Positions 7,495 to 15,785 of a stretch of DNA of 43,066 nt are shown here, piece by piece. The translations under genes were made by a program, and so were the position numbers. The notes beneath the pieces are model-generated. The model worked only from the letters and a program-made list of their open reading frames with translations. It made no database searches and was not told the DNA's origin. This stretch comes from JAITWN01 sp964546765 (GTDB lineage Bacteria; Pseudomonadota; Gammaproteobacteria; SZUA-140). Location of the stretch: contig CAZJKV010000008.1 in assembly GCA_964546765.1 (NCBI GenBank), forward strand, positions 1 to 43,066, written 5' to 3'. How positions within the stretch are numbered: position 1 is the first letter of the stretch; every line of letters starts with the position of its first letter.

Positions 7495-8094
7495 TCAGAC
7501 CCGGCGGGCCTGAGCCTGTTGTTCCAGAAAATTCTTCAATAGCTGGTGACCGCAGGTGGTCAGGATGGATTCGGGGTGAAACTGTACCCCTTCAACAGGC
7601 ATTTCCCGGTGCCGCATGCCCATGATCTCGTCGACGCCGCCGGCGTCGGTCTCGGTCCACGCGGTGATCTCGAGACACTCCGGCAGCGTTTCGCGTTCGA
7701 CAATCAGGGAATGATAGCGCGTCGCCTCGAACGGGCTCGGCAGACCGCGAAACACGCCCTCATCCCGGTGATGGATCATCGAGGTCTTGCCGTGCATGAT
7801 GACCCGGGCGTGTATCACGCGGCCGCCGTAGACCTGGCCGATCGCCTGGTGACCGAGACAGACGCCCAGGACCGGGATGCGCCCGGACTGGGCGCGGATC
7901 GCGTCCATCGCGACGCCGGCATCGTCGGGCGTGCCCGGCCCGGGCGAAATCACGATGCGCGACGGCGCGAGCCGCTCGATCCCGGCGAGGTCGATCTGGT
8001 CGTTGCGCACGACCGTCACCTCCTCGCCCAGCTCTCCAAAATACTGCACGAGGTTATAGGTGAAAGAATCATAGTTGTCGATCATCAGGAGCAT
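7495..8094 (-). CDS. trpG: Anthranilate synthase glutamine amidotransferase subunit TrpG
   Basis: A 199-residue class I glutaminase that supplies ammonia to TrpE. The nucleophile Cys is in LGVCLGHQAIGQVYGG and the His-Glu pair is in VQFHPESILT; oxyanion-region SPGPGTPDDAG is also present. Such subunits are often shared with p-aminobenzoate synthase (PabA role), and that dual use is possible here because no separate pabA is visible. It begins 16 nt after trpE. Confidence 0.96.
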   Translation of the reverse strand: MLLMIDNYDSFTYNLVQYFGELGEEVTVVRNDQIDLAGIERLAPSRIVISPGPGTPDDAGVAMDAIRAQSGRIPVLGVCLGHQAIGQVYGGRVIHARVIMHGKTSMIHHRDEGVFRGLPSPFEATRYHSLIVERETLPECLEITAWTETDAGGVDEIMGMRHREMPVEGVQFHPESILTTCGHQLLKNFLEQQAQARRV

Positions 8095-8110
8095 GTTCGC
8101 CGCGCCCGCG

Positions 8111-9583
8111 CTATTTCAATCCGGCGCCGACCAGGGACACCGCCCGGAACATCGCCCGCCCCTTGTTCATGGTCTCTTCCCATTCCTTCGCGGGATCGGA
8201 ATCAGCGACGATACCGGCGCCGACCTGAATGTGCAGCCGATGGTCGCGAATCACCGCGGTGCGGATCGCGATCGCGGTATCCATATTACCATTCCACCCG
8301 ATATAGCCGACCGCTCCTGCGTACACACCGCGCTTGAGCGGCTCCAGCTCGTCGATGATCTCCATCGCCCGCACCTTCGGCGCACCGGAAACCGTGCCGG
8401 CCGGGAACGTCGCGCGCAGGACATCGAAGGCCGACAGCCCGGGACGCAGGCGCCCGGTCACATTCGAGACGATGTGCATGACATGCGAGTAGCGCTCGAT
8501 GACCATGCGTTCCGTCAGCCTGACGCTGCCGGTCTGCGCGACCCGGCCGATGTCGTTGCGGCCCAGGTCGATCAGCATCAGATGCTCGGCGCATTCCTTG
8601 GGATCCGCCAGTAGTTCCCGCTCGAGCGCCCTGTCCCGTTCCTCGTTTTCCCCGCGCGGACGGGTGCCGGCGATCGGCCGCACCGTCACCAGTTCGCCCT
8701 CGAGGCGCACCAGGATCTCGGGCGAAGAACCGACGATGTGGAAATCCCCGAGATTCAGGAAATACATGTACGGCGATGGATTGAGCCTTCGCAATCCGCG
8801 GTACAGATCCAGCGGCGAGGCCTGGTACGGGATGCTGAGACGCTGGGACAGCACCACCTGCATGACATCCCCTTCGACGATATATTCCTTGACCCGGCGC
8901 ACGGCCTGTTCGAATCCTTCCCGCGAGAACTCGGATACGAAGTCCTTCTCCCGGACCTCGAATGCCGCCGGGGTGGTCAAGCGCGGGATGCCGCCCGCGA
9001 GTCTGGACTCCAGTTCGTCGAGGCAACGTTCGGCGTTCGCCAGCGCATCAGCCGCCTCCGGGTCGGCATAGATTACGATAAAAAGCCGGCCGCGCAGATT
9101 GTCGTAGACCACGACCTGGTCGCTGACCATCAGCAGGATATCGGGTGTGCCGAGCGCGTCCGGGTTCGGGCAGGCGGCAAGGCGCGGTTCGATGTAGCGG
9201 ATCGTGTCGTAGGCGAAATAGCCGACCAGCCCTCCGGAAAAGCGCGGCAGCTCGGCGATGTCGGGTATGCGGTATCGCGCGCGGAAGTCTCCCAGCCACG
9301 TCAGCGGGTCGGCGCAGCGCTCCCGCGCAGTCTCTTTCCCGTCGGTCCGTACCGTGACCGCATCTCCGCTGACCTCGAGCACGGTGCGGCAGGGCAGGCC
9401 GACGATCGAATAACGCCCCCATTTCTCGCCGCCCTGTACCGACTCGAACAGGTAACTGTATGGCGCGTCCGCGAGCTTCAGGTAGATGCTGAGCGGGGTG
9501 TCGAGATCGGCCGAGAGTTCGCGCAGGACCGGTATGCGGTTATAACCCTGCGCGCGCAGGGATGCGAATGCCTCAGGCGTCAT
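8111..9583 (-). CDS. trpE: Anthranilate synthase component I TrpE
   Basis: Converts chorismate to anthranilate with ammonia from TrpG. The 490-residue protein has the N-terminal tryptophan-binding SYLFESVQGG (about residues 43-52), so feedback inhibition is likely. Its C-terminal chorismate-binding domain contains IVGSSPEILVR, PIAGTRPRG, LIDLGRNDIGRV, GTVSGAPKVRAMEII and VGAGIVADSDP. Its start overlaps gph by 11 nt. There is no gap for a leader peptide or attenuator, so control is likely from a promoter upstream of rpe or within gph, or through feedback inhibition. Confidence 0.97.
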   Translation of the reverse strand: MTPEAFASLRAQGYNRIPVLRELSADLDTPLSIYLKLADAPYSYLFESVQGGEKWGRYSIVGLPCRTVLEVSGDAVTVRTDGKETARERCADPLTWLGDFRARYRIPDIAELPRFSGGLVGYFAYDTIRYIEPRLAACPNPDALGTPDILLMVSDQVVVYDNLRGRLFIVIYADPEAADALANAERCLDELESRLAGGIPRLTTPAAFEVREKDFVSEFSREGFEQAVRRVKEYIVEGDVMQVVLSQRLSIPYQASPLDLYRGLRRLNPSPYMYFLNLGDFHIVGSSPEILVRLEGELVTVRPIAGTRPRGENEERDRALERELLADPKECAEHLMLIDLGRNDIGRVAQTGSVRLTERMVIERYSHVMHIVSNVTGRLRPGLSAFDVLRATFPAGTVSGAPKVRAMEIIDELEPLKRGVYAGAVGYIGWNGNMDTAIAIRTAVIRDHRLHIQVGAGIVADSDPAKEWEETMNKGRAMFRAVSLVGAGLK

Positions 9584-10307
9584 GACCTTGATGGCGGCGG
9601 CCGCTCATGATGCCGCCGGATTCGATCAGGCGCGGCAGCTCCGCCAGCGATTCAATAACTGCATCGGGATCGGCCTCGTGGATGTCGTGGCCGTGATTGT
9701 AGCCGTAGGGCACGCAAACGATCCTGAAACCGGCAGCTCGCGCGGCCTTCACGTCGTTGACGGAGTCGCCGATCATCAGCGATTCCTCGGGACGAACCCC
9801 GAAGAAACCGGCCGCGTGCAGCAGCGGCGCGGGATCCGGCTTCTGCTTCTGCAGCGTGTCACCACTGATCACGACGCCGAAGTATGCCGTCAGATCGAGC
9901 GCGTCCAGCAACGGCTCGGTGAAACGGGCCGGCTTGTTCGTAACGCAGCCGAGCGGGTATCCGGCAGCCTTGAGCGCGACCAGTCCCTCGACGACGCCGG
10001 GGTAAGGGCGGCTGTGGGCGCAGACGTTTGCCTCGTAGACCTCGAGGAATACCGGATAGGCCTTGCGAAACAGCGCCTCATCCGGCTCGCCGTCGACGGC
10101 ATTGATCAGGGCCCGGCGTACCAGCCGCTCGGCGCCGTTGCCAATCCACTTGCGCACGCTGAGTTCGCCGCGCGGCGGCATGCCGAGCCGCGACATCATC
10201 ACATCGACTGCGTGCGCAAGATCGGGCACCGTATCGATCAGCGTGCCGTCGAGATCGATCAGGATCATGCGCGGGCGGGCGCCCGACATCCGGCCGGAAT
10301 CGTTCAC
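9573..10307 (-). CDS. gph: Phosphoglycolate phosphatase Gph (HAD family)
   Basis: A 244-residue HAD hydrolase that dephosphorylates 2-phosphoglycolate, for example that released in DNA repair or by Rubisco. Motif I is DLDGTLIDTVPDL with nucleophile Asp18 and acid/base Asp20; motif II is GCVTNKPARF; motif III/IV is KPDPAPLL followed by MIGDSVNDVKAARAAG. A helical cap lies between motifs I and II. It sits between rpe and trpE, the usual place in related genomes. The product glycolate would be a substrate for the GlcDEF complex encoded at the left end. Confidence 0.93.
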   Translation of the reverse strand: MNDSGRMSGARPRMILIDLDGTLIDTVPDLAHAVDVMMSRLGMPPRGELSVRKWIGNGAERLVRRALINAVDGEPDEALFRKAYPVFLEVYEANVCAHSRPYPGVVEGLVALKAAGYPLGCVTNKPARFTEPLLDALDLTAYFGVVISGDTLQKQKPDPAPLLHAAGFFGVRPEESLMIGDSVNDVKAARAAGFRIVCVPYGYNHGHDIHEADPDAVIESLAELPRLIESGGIMSGRRHQGHDA

Positions 10308-10330
10308 GGGCGCATTTCCTGCTGCGGCGC

Positions 10331-11005
10331 TCAGCGACGCACCGCGGCCAGTTCGGCGCGCATCGCGTCGATGGTGGCCTTGTAATCCCGGGTGCTGAAG
10401 ATCGCGGATCCCGCTACGAAGGTATCCGCGCCCGCTTCTGCGATCGCGCGGATATTATCGACCTTGACCCCGCCGTCGATCTCGAGCCGGATATCCCGCC
10501 CGCTCTCGTCGATGATCCTGCGGGCCTCGCGCAGCTTGTCGAGCGCGGCCGGAATGAAGCTTTGCCCGCCGAACCCCGGGTTGACCGACATCAGCAGCAC
10601 CATGTCGACCTTGTCGAGGACGTATTTCAGATAGTCGAGAGGCGTCGCAGGGTTGAACACCAGGCCGGACTTGCAGCCGCAGTCGCGGATCAGCTGCAGG
10701 CTGCGATCGATGTGCTCGCTGCCCTCGGGATGGAAGGTGATGTAGTTCGCCCCGGCCTTCGCGAAGTCCGGGATGATACGGTCGACCGGCTTGACCATCA
10801 GGTGGACGTCGATCGGGGCCGTGACGCCGTGCTTGCGCAGGGCCTCGCAGATCAGCGGCCCGATGGTCAGGTTCGGGACGTAGTGATTGTCCATCACATC
10901 GAAGTGGACGATGTCGGCCCCGGCCGCGAGTACTTTCGTCACTTCCTCGCCGAGCCGGGCGAAATCCGCCGACAGGATCGACGGCGCGATGAAATAATCG
11001 TTCAT
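10331..11005 (-). CDS. rpe: Ribulose-phosphate 3-epimerase
   Basis: Interconverts ribulose-5-phosphate and xylulose-5-phosphate. The 224-residue TIM barrel has the standard blocks IAPSILSADFARLGEE, IVHFDVMDNHYVPNLTIG (metal His and catalytic Asp), DVHLMV, ITFHPEGS, MSVNPGFGGQSFI and EIDGGVKVDN followed by FVAGSAIF. An AGAGG site lies 8 nt before the ATG. It is the first gene of the rpe-gph-trp operon and is separated from the upstream actF by about 200 nt holding two hairpins. Confidence 0.96.
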   Translation of the reverse strand: MNDYFIAPSILSADFARLGEEVTKVLAAGADIVHFDVMDNHYVPNLTIGPLICEALRKHGVTAPIDVHLMVKPVDRIIPDFAKAGANYITFHPEGSEHIDRSLQLIRDCGCKSGLVFNPATPLDYLKYVLDKVDMVLLMSVNPGFGGQSFIPAALDKLREARRIIDESGRDIRLEIDGGVKVDNIRAIAEAGADTFVAGSAIFSTRDYKATIDAMRAELAAVRR

Positions 11006-11115
11006 GTGCTTGCCTCTTGAATGGTTATTCTGCCGCCCGGGAACCCGGGACAGCGGCCCGGGTCGGGTGCCTGCACGCGATCACGCCACTTTACCCGATA
11101 AACAGCCATAATTCA

Positions 11116-11136
11116 TCACGGCGACCGGCGCCGTGA
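11116..11136. other. Inverted repeat before rpe
   Basis: TCACGGCG and CGCCGTGA form an 8-bp perfect stem with an ACCGG loop. It lies between actF and rpe. No T-tract follows on the minus strand. It may back up the stronger hairpin at 11169-11193 or mark the rpe promoter region. The rest of 11006-11115 contains GC-rich short repeats (CCCGGG) and no promoter I would defend. Confidence 0.35.
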
Positions 11137-11168
11137 CTGGCGTGGCGGGACGTGCTGCGGGGAAAGAT

Positions 11169-11193
11169 CCGGCGGCGGACGCGCCGCCGCCGG
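11169..11193 (-). terminator. Probable terminator of the act operon
   Basis: CCGGCGGCGG and CCGCCGCCGG form a 10-bp all-GC stem with a 5-nt loop, 9 nt after the actF stop. On the minus strand the following bases are ATCTTTCC, a weak T-tract, so termination may be partial or factor-assisted. The position at the end of a seven-gene operon supports the call. Confidence 0.55.
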
Positions 11194-11202
11194 ACCGGGG
11201 TA

Positions 11203-12273
11203 TCAGCCGGTACGATCCGAAGTCGCTGCCTGCTTCGACGAGGGATGGATCAGGCCGTACTTGACCAGCGTGTGTGACATCACGAACCAGCACACGCCGA
11301 TGGTCGCGAGGACGACGACGACATCGAACATCCCGGTCATCGGCAGGCGGTAGAACTGGCTGTCGACCGAACCCGAGATCCAGGTGTAGCGCTCGAGGAA
11401 GGTGCCGAATACGATCAGACAGGCGAGCGCGGTGATCAGCGGTGGATTCACCCGGGTCGGCGCCATTACCAGAAAGGAGAACGGGATCGCGAACTTGCAG
11501 AGCACAAAGGTCCAGAACACCGGGCCAAGCCCCTCGTACATCATGCTGTTGAAACGCGCGGTCTCCTCCGGGAAACGGCCATACCACATGATCAGGTACT
11601 GGGTGAAGAACAGGTAGGTCCACAGGATCGTCATCGCCAGCAGCAGCTGGGCCATGTAGTTGAAGATATACGGCTGAAACGGCTGCACCAGCCTGCCCGA
11701 ACGATGCAGAAAAAACAGGAAGATCGTGAAGAACGCCAGGTACATGTGGAACATGCTCTGGAAATGGTGGGCGCCGTAGCTGGAGCTGTGCCAGTTCGGC
11801 ACCATCGTCATCTCGTAGTCCCAGCCCATCATCGTTCCGTAAGCGAAGTAGACGAAGGGGATGAACAGCGCGATATTGCGGAAGCGGCGCTGCACCCGGT
11901 AGGAACTGTCGACCTCGCTCTGGTGCTGATACTTGACGAACAGCAGGGCAAGTCCCGCGACGAACAGGAAGGCAGCGATCTGGCGCCCGATCAGGAACCC
12001 GGTGTTGTGCCACCCCGGCATATGGTGATCATCGTCGTGCGGGAGCTGCATCCACTGGAAGGTCGTGTCCGCGTTCACCAGCAGGATCAGCAGCATCACG
12101 CCCGCGACCGGAAACAGCGACACGGAGGCCACGGCCAGCTTCCGGATCTGGAAGCGCCATTTGGCGTTGCACAGGTGCAGCACCGAAGCGAGAACCACGC
12201 CGGCGAGAGCGATGTAGAGCACGAACAGGAAACTCACCGTCAGAACCGACCAACTCCCGAAACTTGATATCAT
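11203..12273 (-). CDS. actF: Alternative complex III subunit ActF (NrfD-like membrane subunit)
   Basis: A 356-residue, roughly ten-helix membrane protein, the second and smaller NrfD/PsrC-like subunit of ACIII (annotated in databases as quinol:cytochrome c oxidoreductase quinone-binding subunit 2). It begins with a hydrophobic helix (SVLTVSFLFVLYIALAGVVL). A conserved loop carries a His-rich segment LPHDDDHHMPGWHNTGF, then YGTMMGWDYEMTMVPNWHSS and a late FGTFLERYTWISG. In known ACIII structures ActF supports the complex and may contribute to proton transfer; a redox cofactor is not expected. It is the last gene of the operon, 48 nt after actE, with an AGAGG-like site before the ATG. It ends just before a GC-rich hairpin. 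Confidence 0.88.
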   Translation of the reverse strand: MISSFGSWSVLTVSFLFVLYIALAGVVLASVLHLCNAKWRFQIRKLAVASVSLFPVAGVMLLILLVNADTTFQWMQLPHDDDHHMPGWHNTGFLIGRQIAAFLFVAGLALLFVKYQHQSEVDSSYRVQRRFRNIALFIPFVYFAYGTMMGWDYEMTMVPNWHSSSYGAHHFQSMFHMYLAFFTIFLFFLHRSGRLVQPFQPYIFNYMAQLLLAMTILWTYLFFTQYLIMWYGRFPEETARFNSMMYEGLGPVFWTFVLCKFAIPFSFLVMAPTRVNPPLITALACLIVFGTFLERYTWISGSVDSQFYRLPMTGMFDVVVVLATIGVCWFVMSHTLVKYGLIHPSSKQAATSDRTG

Positions 12274-12321
12274 CGTTCTTCTCGCCTCTCGTATTCTCTG
12301 TCGGAGATCCCGACCGGGTCC

Positions 12322-12900
12322 TTACTGCGACTGCGCCGCGTCCGCGGTCCTGATCGTCTCGGCGTCCCTGAGCAACGCGTTCTTGACGTAATTGGCGACG
12401 TGCCAGCGCTCTTCCACCGACAGGTCGTTCGATCCGCGGCGGTCGGCGCGGGAAGTCGGGATGCCGTAGGCAGGCATCAGCGCGCTGCCGAAGGTGATGG
12501 TGCCGAAGACCCAGCCCTCGGTCAGGAAGTCCTGGACATAGGTGTCGACCAGCGGGATAGCGCCGATCTTCATGCCGACCGGGGCGCCGCCGGTGCCGGC
12601 GGGGCCATGGCATACCGCGCAGTAGATCTTGAACAGGGTGCGCCCCTCGGCAATCGATGCGGCGTCGGTCGGTGAGAAGGGATTCCGCAATTCGCGGGTC
12701 TCCTCACGGTTCTTGTAGGGCGTCGGGATGCCCGTGACCGGCACCGATCGCTTCGGGAACGGCATCATCTGGCCGTCGACGACCGGATGCTGCGGCTCGA
12801 TCGCGGGCTGGTCGGCCATGTCCGTGGACCACGGCCACGCCCAGGCGATCATCGGGAACAGGATGGCGACGACTGCGACCTGGTACTTCAGCATTCTCAT
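12322..12900 (-). CDS. actE: Alternative complex III subunit ActE (mono-haem cytochrome c)
   Basis: A 192-residue exported cytochrome c with one CAVCH haem site (Cys94, Cys97, His98) and a probable axial Met142 in ALMPAYG. The N terminus has a hydrophobic signal (YQVAVVAILFPMIAWAW). Unlike many ActE proteins it shows no lipobox cysteine at the end of this segment, so it is either released to the periplasm within the complex or held by an uncleaved helix. ActE is thought to hand electrons onward to the acceptor. It overlaps actD by 4 nt, confirming coupling. A stand-alone periplasmic cytochrome is unlikely, given its place between actD and actF. Confidence 0.9.
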   Translation of the reverse strand: MRMLKYQVAVVAILFPMIAWAWPWSTDMADQPAIEPQHPVVDGQMMPFPKRSVPVTGIPTPYKNREETRELRNPFSPTDAASIAEGRTLFKIYCAVCHGPAGTGGAPVGMKIGAIPLVDTYVQDFLTEGWVFGTITFGSALMPAYGIPTSRADRRGSNDLSVEERWHVANYVKNALLRDAETIRTADAAQSQ

Positions 12901-13424
12901 GACCGGCCCTCTTCCCTGATTTCCACGACCAGGTGTTCATTGAAGAGCTTCTTGACAGGCTCTATGTACTTTTCCTCAAGTTCCATTTCGATACCGACCT
13001 GGTCGAGGGTGACCTTTTCGCTGTACAGACCGCGGCGCCGGCGCAACAGGCGCCCGCAGATCATCAGTCCGGCCAGCGTGAACAGCACGCTGCCCATGAT
13101 CATCATCTCGTAGGTCAGCACGATATTGGTCGGGATCGGCACGACCGGCTTGCCGCCCTGCGGCTGCACCAGGAACGACGCCTGCGAACTTGCGAGGAAG
13201 GTGAAGCCTAAGATGATGCCGCACAGCGCCCCGGTCAGCGTGAAGTACGGCACCTTGGAGCCGCGATCCCCGAGCACCTCGTCGATGCGCGGATGCTCGA
13301 TCGGGGAGATCACGGTCACGTCGTCGACCGATACGCCGGGCACCTTGTACTGCTTGATGTCGCCGATCGCGCCGAACGCATCATCGAAGTTGCTGAACAG
13401 CGCCAGCATCCGTCTCTTCTTCAT
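12897..13424 (-). CDS. actD: Alternative complex III subunit ActD (DUF3341)
   Basis: A 175-residue protein matching the small ActD membrane subunit. An N-terminal soluble segment (LALFSNFDDAFGAIGDIK through SPIEHPRIDEVLG) precedes two transmembrane helices at about 61-80 and 103-124, and a charged C-terminal domain rich in Glu and Lys. In ACIII it is structural and contacts ActC and ActB. It lies 2 nt after actC and overlaps actE. ActD is a useful marker, because DUF3341 proteins occur in ACIII clusters and not in polysulfide or sulfite-type NrfD complexes. Confidence 0.88.
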   Translation of the reverse strand: MKKRRMLALFSNFDDAFGAIGDIKQYKVPGVSVDDVTVISPIEHPRIDEVLGDRGSKVPYFTLTGALCGIILGFTFLASSQASFLVQPQGGKPVVPIPTNIVLTYEMMIMGSVLFTLAGLMICGRLLRRRRGLYSEKVTLDQVGIEMELEEKYIEPVKKLFNEHLVVEIREEGRS

Positions 13425-13426
13425 GG

Positions 13427-14872
13427 CTATGCCCCTTCCAGACCTGGTGTCTTGCCGGCGGCCCGCGCATCACGCTGATGCATGACCGGCGCGATGCTCT
13501 TGTCGGCGAGATGCCTGCGGTGGTAGATCATTTCCTTGACCTCGTACATCGAGACCGACGGGATCACCTTGACGAAGATCAGGAACAGCAGACCGAACCA
13601 GCCGAAGCTGCCCGCGACGATGAACCACTGGACCCAACTCGGCCACAGCACATCGAACGCGATCGGATGGTAGCCCTGCGAGACCGTCGGAGAGATGATC
13701 ATCCAGCGCTCGAGCCACATGCCGTAGTTCAGCAGAATCGACACGATGAACATGATAGTCAGGTTCCTCCTGACCTTTTCGAAGGCCATGATGAACGGCA
13801 GCACCGAGCCGCAGAACAGCATCTGCCAGAACCACGGGGCATAGGGCCCCCAGAACTTCGATAGCAACAGCTCCTTGTCGACGGCGTTGTGGCCGTACCA
13901 AACCGCGGCGAATTCCACCAGGGTCAGGTAGGTCCACACCATCGCGATCGCGAAGGTCAGCTTGCAGGTCTTGTCGAGGATCGAGACCGTCATGTAATCC
14001 TCGAAGCGGAAGTAATAGCGCAGCAGCACGAACAGCGTGATGATACCCGCGCAGCCGGAGTACAGCGCGCCCGCGACGAAGTACGGCGGAAAGCTTGTGA
14101 TGTGCCAGCCCGGCATGATCGACATCGCGAAGTCCGACGACACGATCGAGTGTACCGAGACTGCGAGCGGGATCAGGAAGCAGGCCATGGTCATGTAGGC
14201 CTTGCGGAAGTTGCGCCACTGGCGGTCGTCGCCGCGCCAGCCCAGCGCCAGCACGGTGTAAAGCTTCTTGCGCCATCCACGCGCCGAATCGCGCACGATC
14301 GCGAGATCGGGTACCGAGCCGACGAACAGGAACAGCGACGAGGCGGTCAAATAGGTGAAGATCGCGAACGCGTCCCATAGCAGCGGGGAGCGGAAGTTCG
14401 GCCAGATGCCGCGGTCACTGAAGTAGGGCAGCACCCAGTACATGTTCCAGATGCGGCCGAGGTGGATGACCGGAAACAGCATCGCCGTCATCAGCGTGAA
14501 GGTCGTCATCGCCTCGGCGAAACGGTAGATCGGCTTGCGCCAGTCGGCATGAACGATATGCAGGATCGCCGACAGCAGCGTGCCGGAGTGACTCATGCCG
14601 ATCCAGAAGATGAAGGTCGCGATGTACAGACCCCACATCTGCGGCCAGTTCAGGTTGGCCGTGCCGAGGCCGTAGGTATATTGCGTGATCTCAGCGATCA
14701 CCGCGAGCGTGAGCAGCCCGAGACAGACGGCTATGGAAAGCCAGTAGCCGATCCGCGGGTTCTCCATCGAGCGGAGGACGTCCTCGTTGATCTTGGCCCA
14801 CTTGATGTCTTCGTCGATGTCTCGCTGGTACTCGGCAGGAAGCGAACGAGAGGTGCTGGTGGTCGTTGTCAT
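13427..14872 (-). CDS. actC: Alternative complex III subunit ActC (NrfD/PsrC-like quinol-binding subunit)
   Basis: A 481-residue integral membrane protein with about ten helices in two NrfD-like bundles. Conserved-looking polar positions inside membrane segments include FWIGMSHSGTLLSAILHIVHADWRKP, written here as its first part FWIGMSHSGTLLSA, and FALIWMEN-like elements are replaced by VHSIVSSDFAMSIMPGWH. The latter SDFAMSI region and the His/Asp of ILHIVHAD resemble residues placed near the quinol pocket and proton path of ActC and PsrC. It should oxidise quinol on the periplasmic side and pass electrons to the 3Fe-4S cluster of ActB. It starts 43 nt after actB2 and ends 2 nt before actD. 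Confidence 0.9.
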   Translation of the reverse strand: MTTTTSTSRSLPAEYQRDIDEDIKWAKINEDVLRSMENPRIGYWLSIAVCLGLLTLAVIAEITQYTYGLGTANLNWPQMWGLYIATFIFWIGMSHSGTLLSAILHIVHADWRKPIYRFAEAMTTFTLMTAMLFPVIHLGRIWNMYWVLPYFSDRGIWPNFRSPLLWDAFAIFTYLTASSLFLFVGSVPDLAIVRDSARGWRKKLYTVLALGWRGDDRQWRNFRKAYMTMACFLIPLAVSVHSIVSSDFAMSIMPGWHITSFPPYFVAGALYSGCAGIITLFVLLRYYFRFEDYMTVSILDKTCKLTFAIAMVWTYLTLVEFAAVWYGHNAVDKELLLSKFWGPYAPWFWQMLFCGSVLPFIMAFEKVRRNLTIMFIVSILLNYGMWLERWMIISPTVSQGYHPIAFDVLWPSWVQWFIVAGSFGWFGLLFLIFVKVIPSVSMYEVKEMIYHRRHLADKSIAPVMHQRDARAAGKTPGLEGA

Positions 14873-14915
14873 GGCCGGATCCGTTGTTTACTGGCTTGAA
14901 TTATTGTAAAGGGCG

Positions 14916-15785
14916 TCAGACTTCGCGAACCCGCTCCAGGAACATGACGCAGGGATCGGTATTGAGGCCTTCAAACACCCGATATCCGCGCATCTCCCGG
15001 TTCTGCTTTTTCTGGCTCGTGACACCGAGTTCCACCTGGTGCTTGCGCCATAGATCGGAGACCTTGGTTTCCCCAACCCCGCCGCCCGGCGTATGCAGGG
15101 TCAGCAGATCGCCGAACAGGATCGCCGAGGTGGGGCAGGTCTGGGCGCAGGCGGTCGTGAACTCGCCGTCGCGCACCTTGCGGCTTTCCTTCTGCGCGAG
15201 GTCCTTCGCCGCGCGGATGCGCTGGATGCAGAAGGTGCACTTCTCCATGACGCCCTTGTCGCGGACGGTCAGATCCGGATTGAGTTGCATGTGCAACGGC
15301 GCCGGCCAGGTCTCGTACCAGGAGTAGAAGTTGAAATAACGGAGCCGATAGGGACAATTATTGGAACAGTAACGCGAGCCTATGCAGCGGTTGTAGACCT
15401 GGGCGTTCAGGCCGTCCGGCGTGTGGTAGGTCGCGGAGACCGGACAGACGGGCTCGCAGGTCGCGGCATTGCAGTTCTGGCAGTTCATCGGGAGGAAGCT
15501 GGCGCCATGATGCTGGTATTCCGACACCGTCCCTTCGCCGAGATCCGGTTCGTCCCAGTAGCGCTCGATGCGCATCCAGTGAATCGCATGGCCGGTGCTG
15601 AAGCGCTCCTTGCCGACAGCCGGAAGGTTGTTTTCGGCATAGCACGCCGTAACGCAGGCGCTGCAGCCGTTGCACTTATTGAGGTCGATGACCATGCCCC
15701 ACATGTGCTCGTAATCATGGTGGCCACCTTCTTCCAGCCCCTTGCGATAGCTGGACCAGTCATTGAGAAGGTTTTGTATGGACAT
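14916..15785 (-). CDS. actB: Alternative complex III iron-sulfur subunit ActB2
   Basis: A 289-residue four-cluster ferredoxin-like protein, equivalent to the C-terminal half of a fused ActB. Cluster ligands: Cys38/41/44/48 (CNGCSACVTAC), Cys102/105/110/114 (CQNCNAATCEPVC), Cys134/Ser137/Cys140/Cys144 (CIGSRYCSNNC) and Cys183/186/213/217. Ser137 replaces the second cysteine of the third set, which predicts one 3Fe-4S and three 4Fe-4S clusters, the content known for ACIII. It has no signal peptide of its own, so it would be exported with ActB1, which has a twin-arginine leader. Its ATG overlaps the actB1 stop by one base (TGATG), so translation is coupled. Confidence 0.9.
   Translation of the reverse strand: MSIQNLLNDWSSYRKGLEEGGHHDYEHMWGMVIDLNKCNGCSACVTACYAENNLPAVGKERFSTGHAIHWMRIERYWDEPDLGEGTVSEYQHHGASFLPMNCQNCNAATCEPVCPVSATYHTPDGLNAQVYNRCIGSRYCSNNCPYRLRYFNFYSWYETWPAPLHMQLNPDLTVRDKGVMEKCTFCIQRIRAAKDLAQKESRKVRDGEFTTACAQTCPTSAILFGDLLTLHTPGGGVGETKVSDLWRKHQVELGVTSQKKQNREMRGYRVFEGLNTDPCVMFLERVREV

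Noticed and set aside
8095..8110. Trp attenuator or leader peptide within the trp operon
   Set aside because: trpE overlaps gph and the gaps between trp genes are under 20 nt, leaving no room for a leader with tandem Trp codons.
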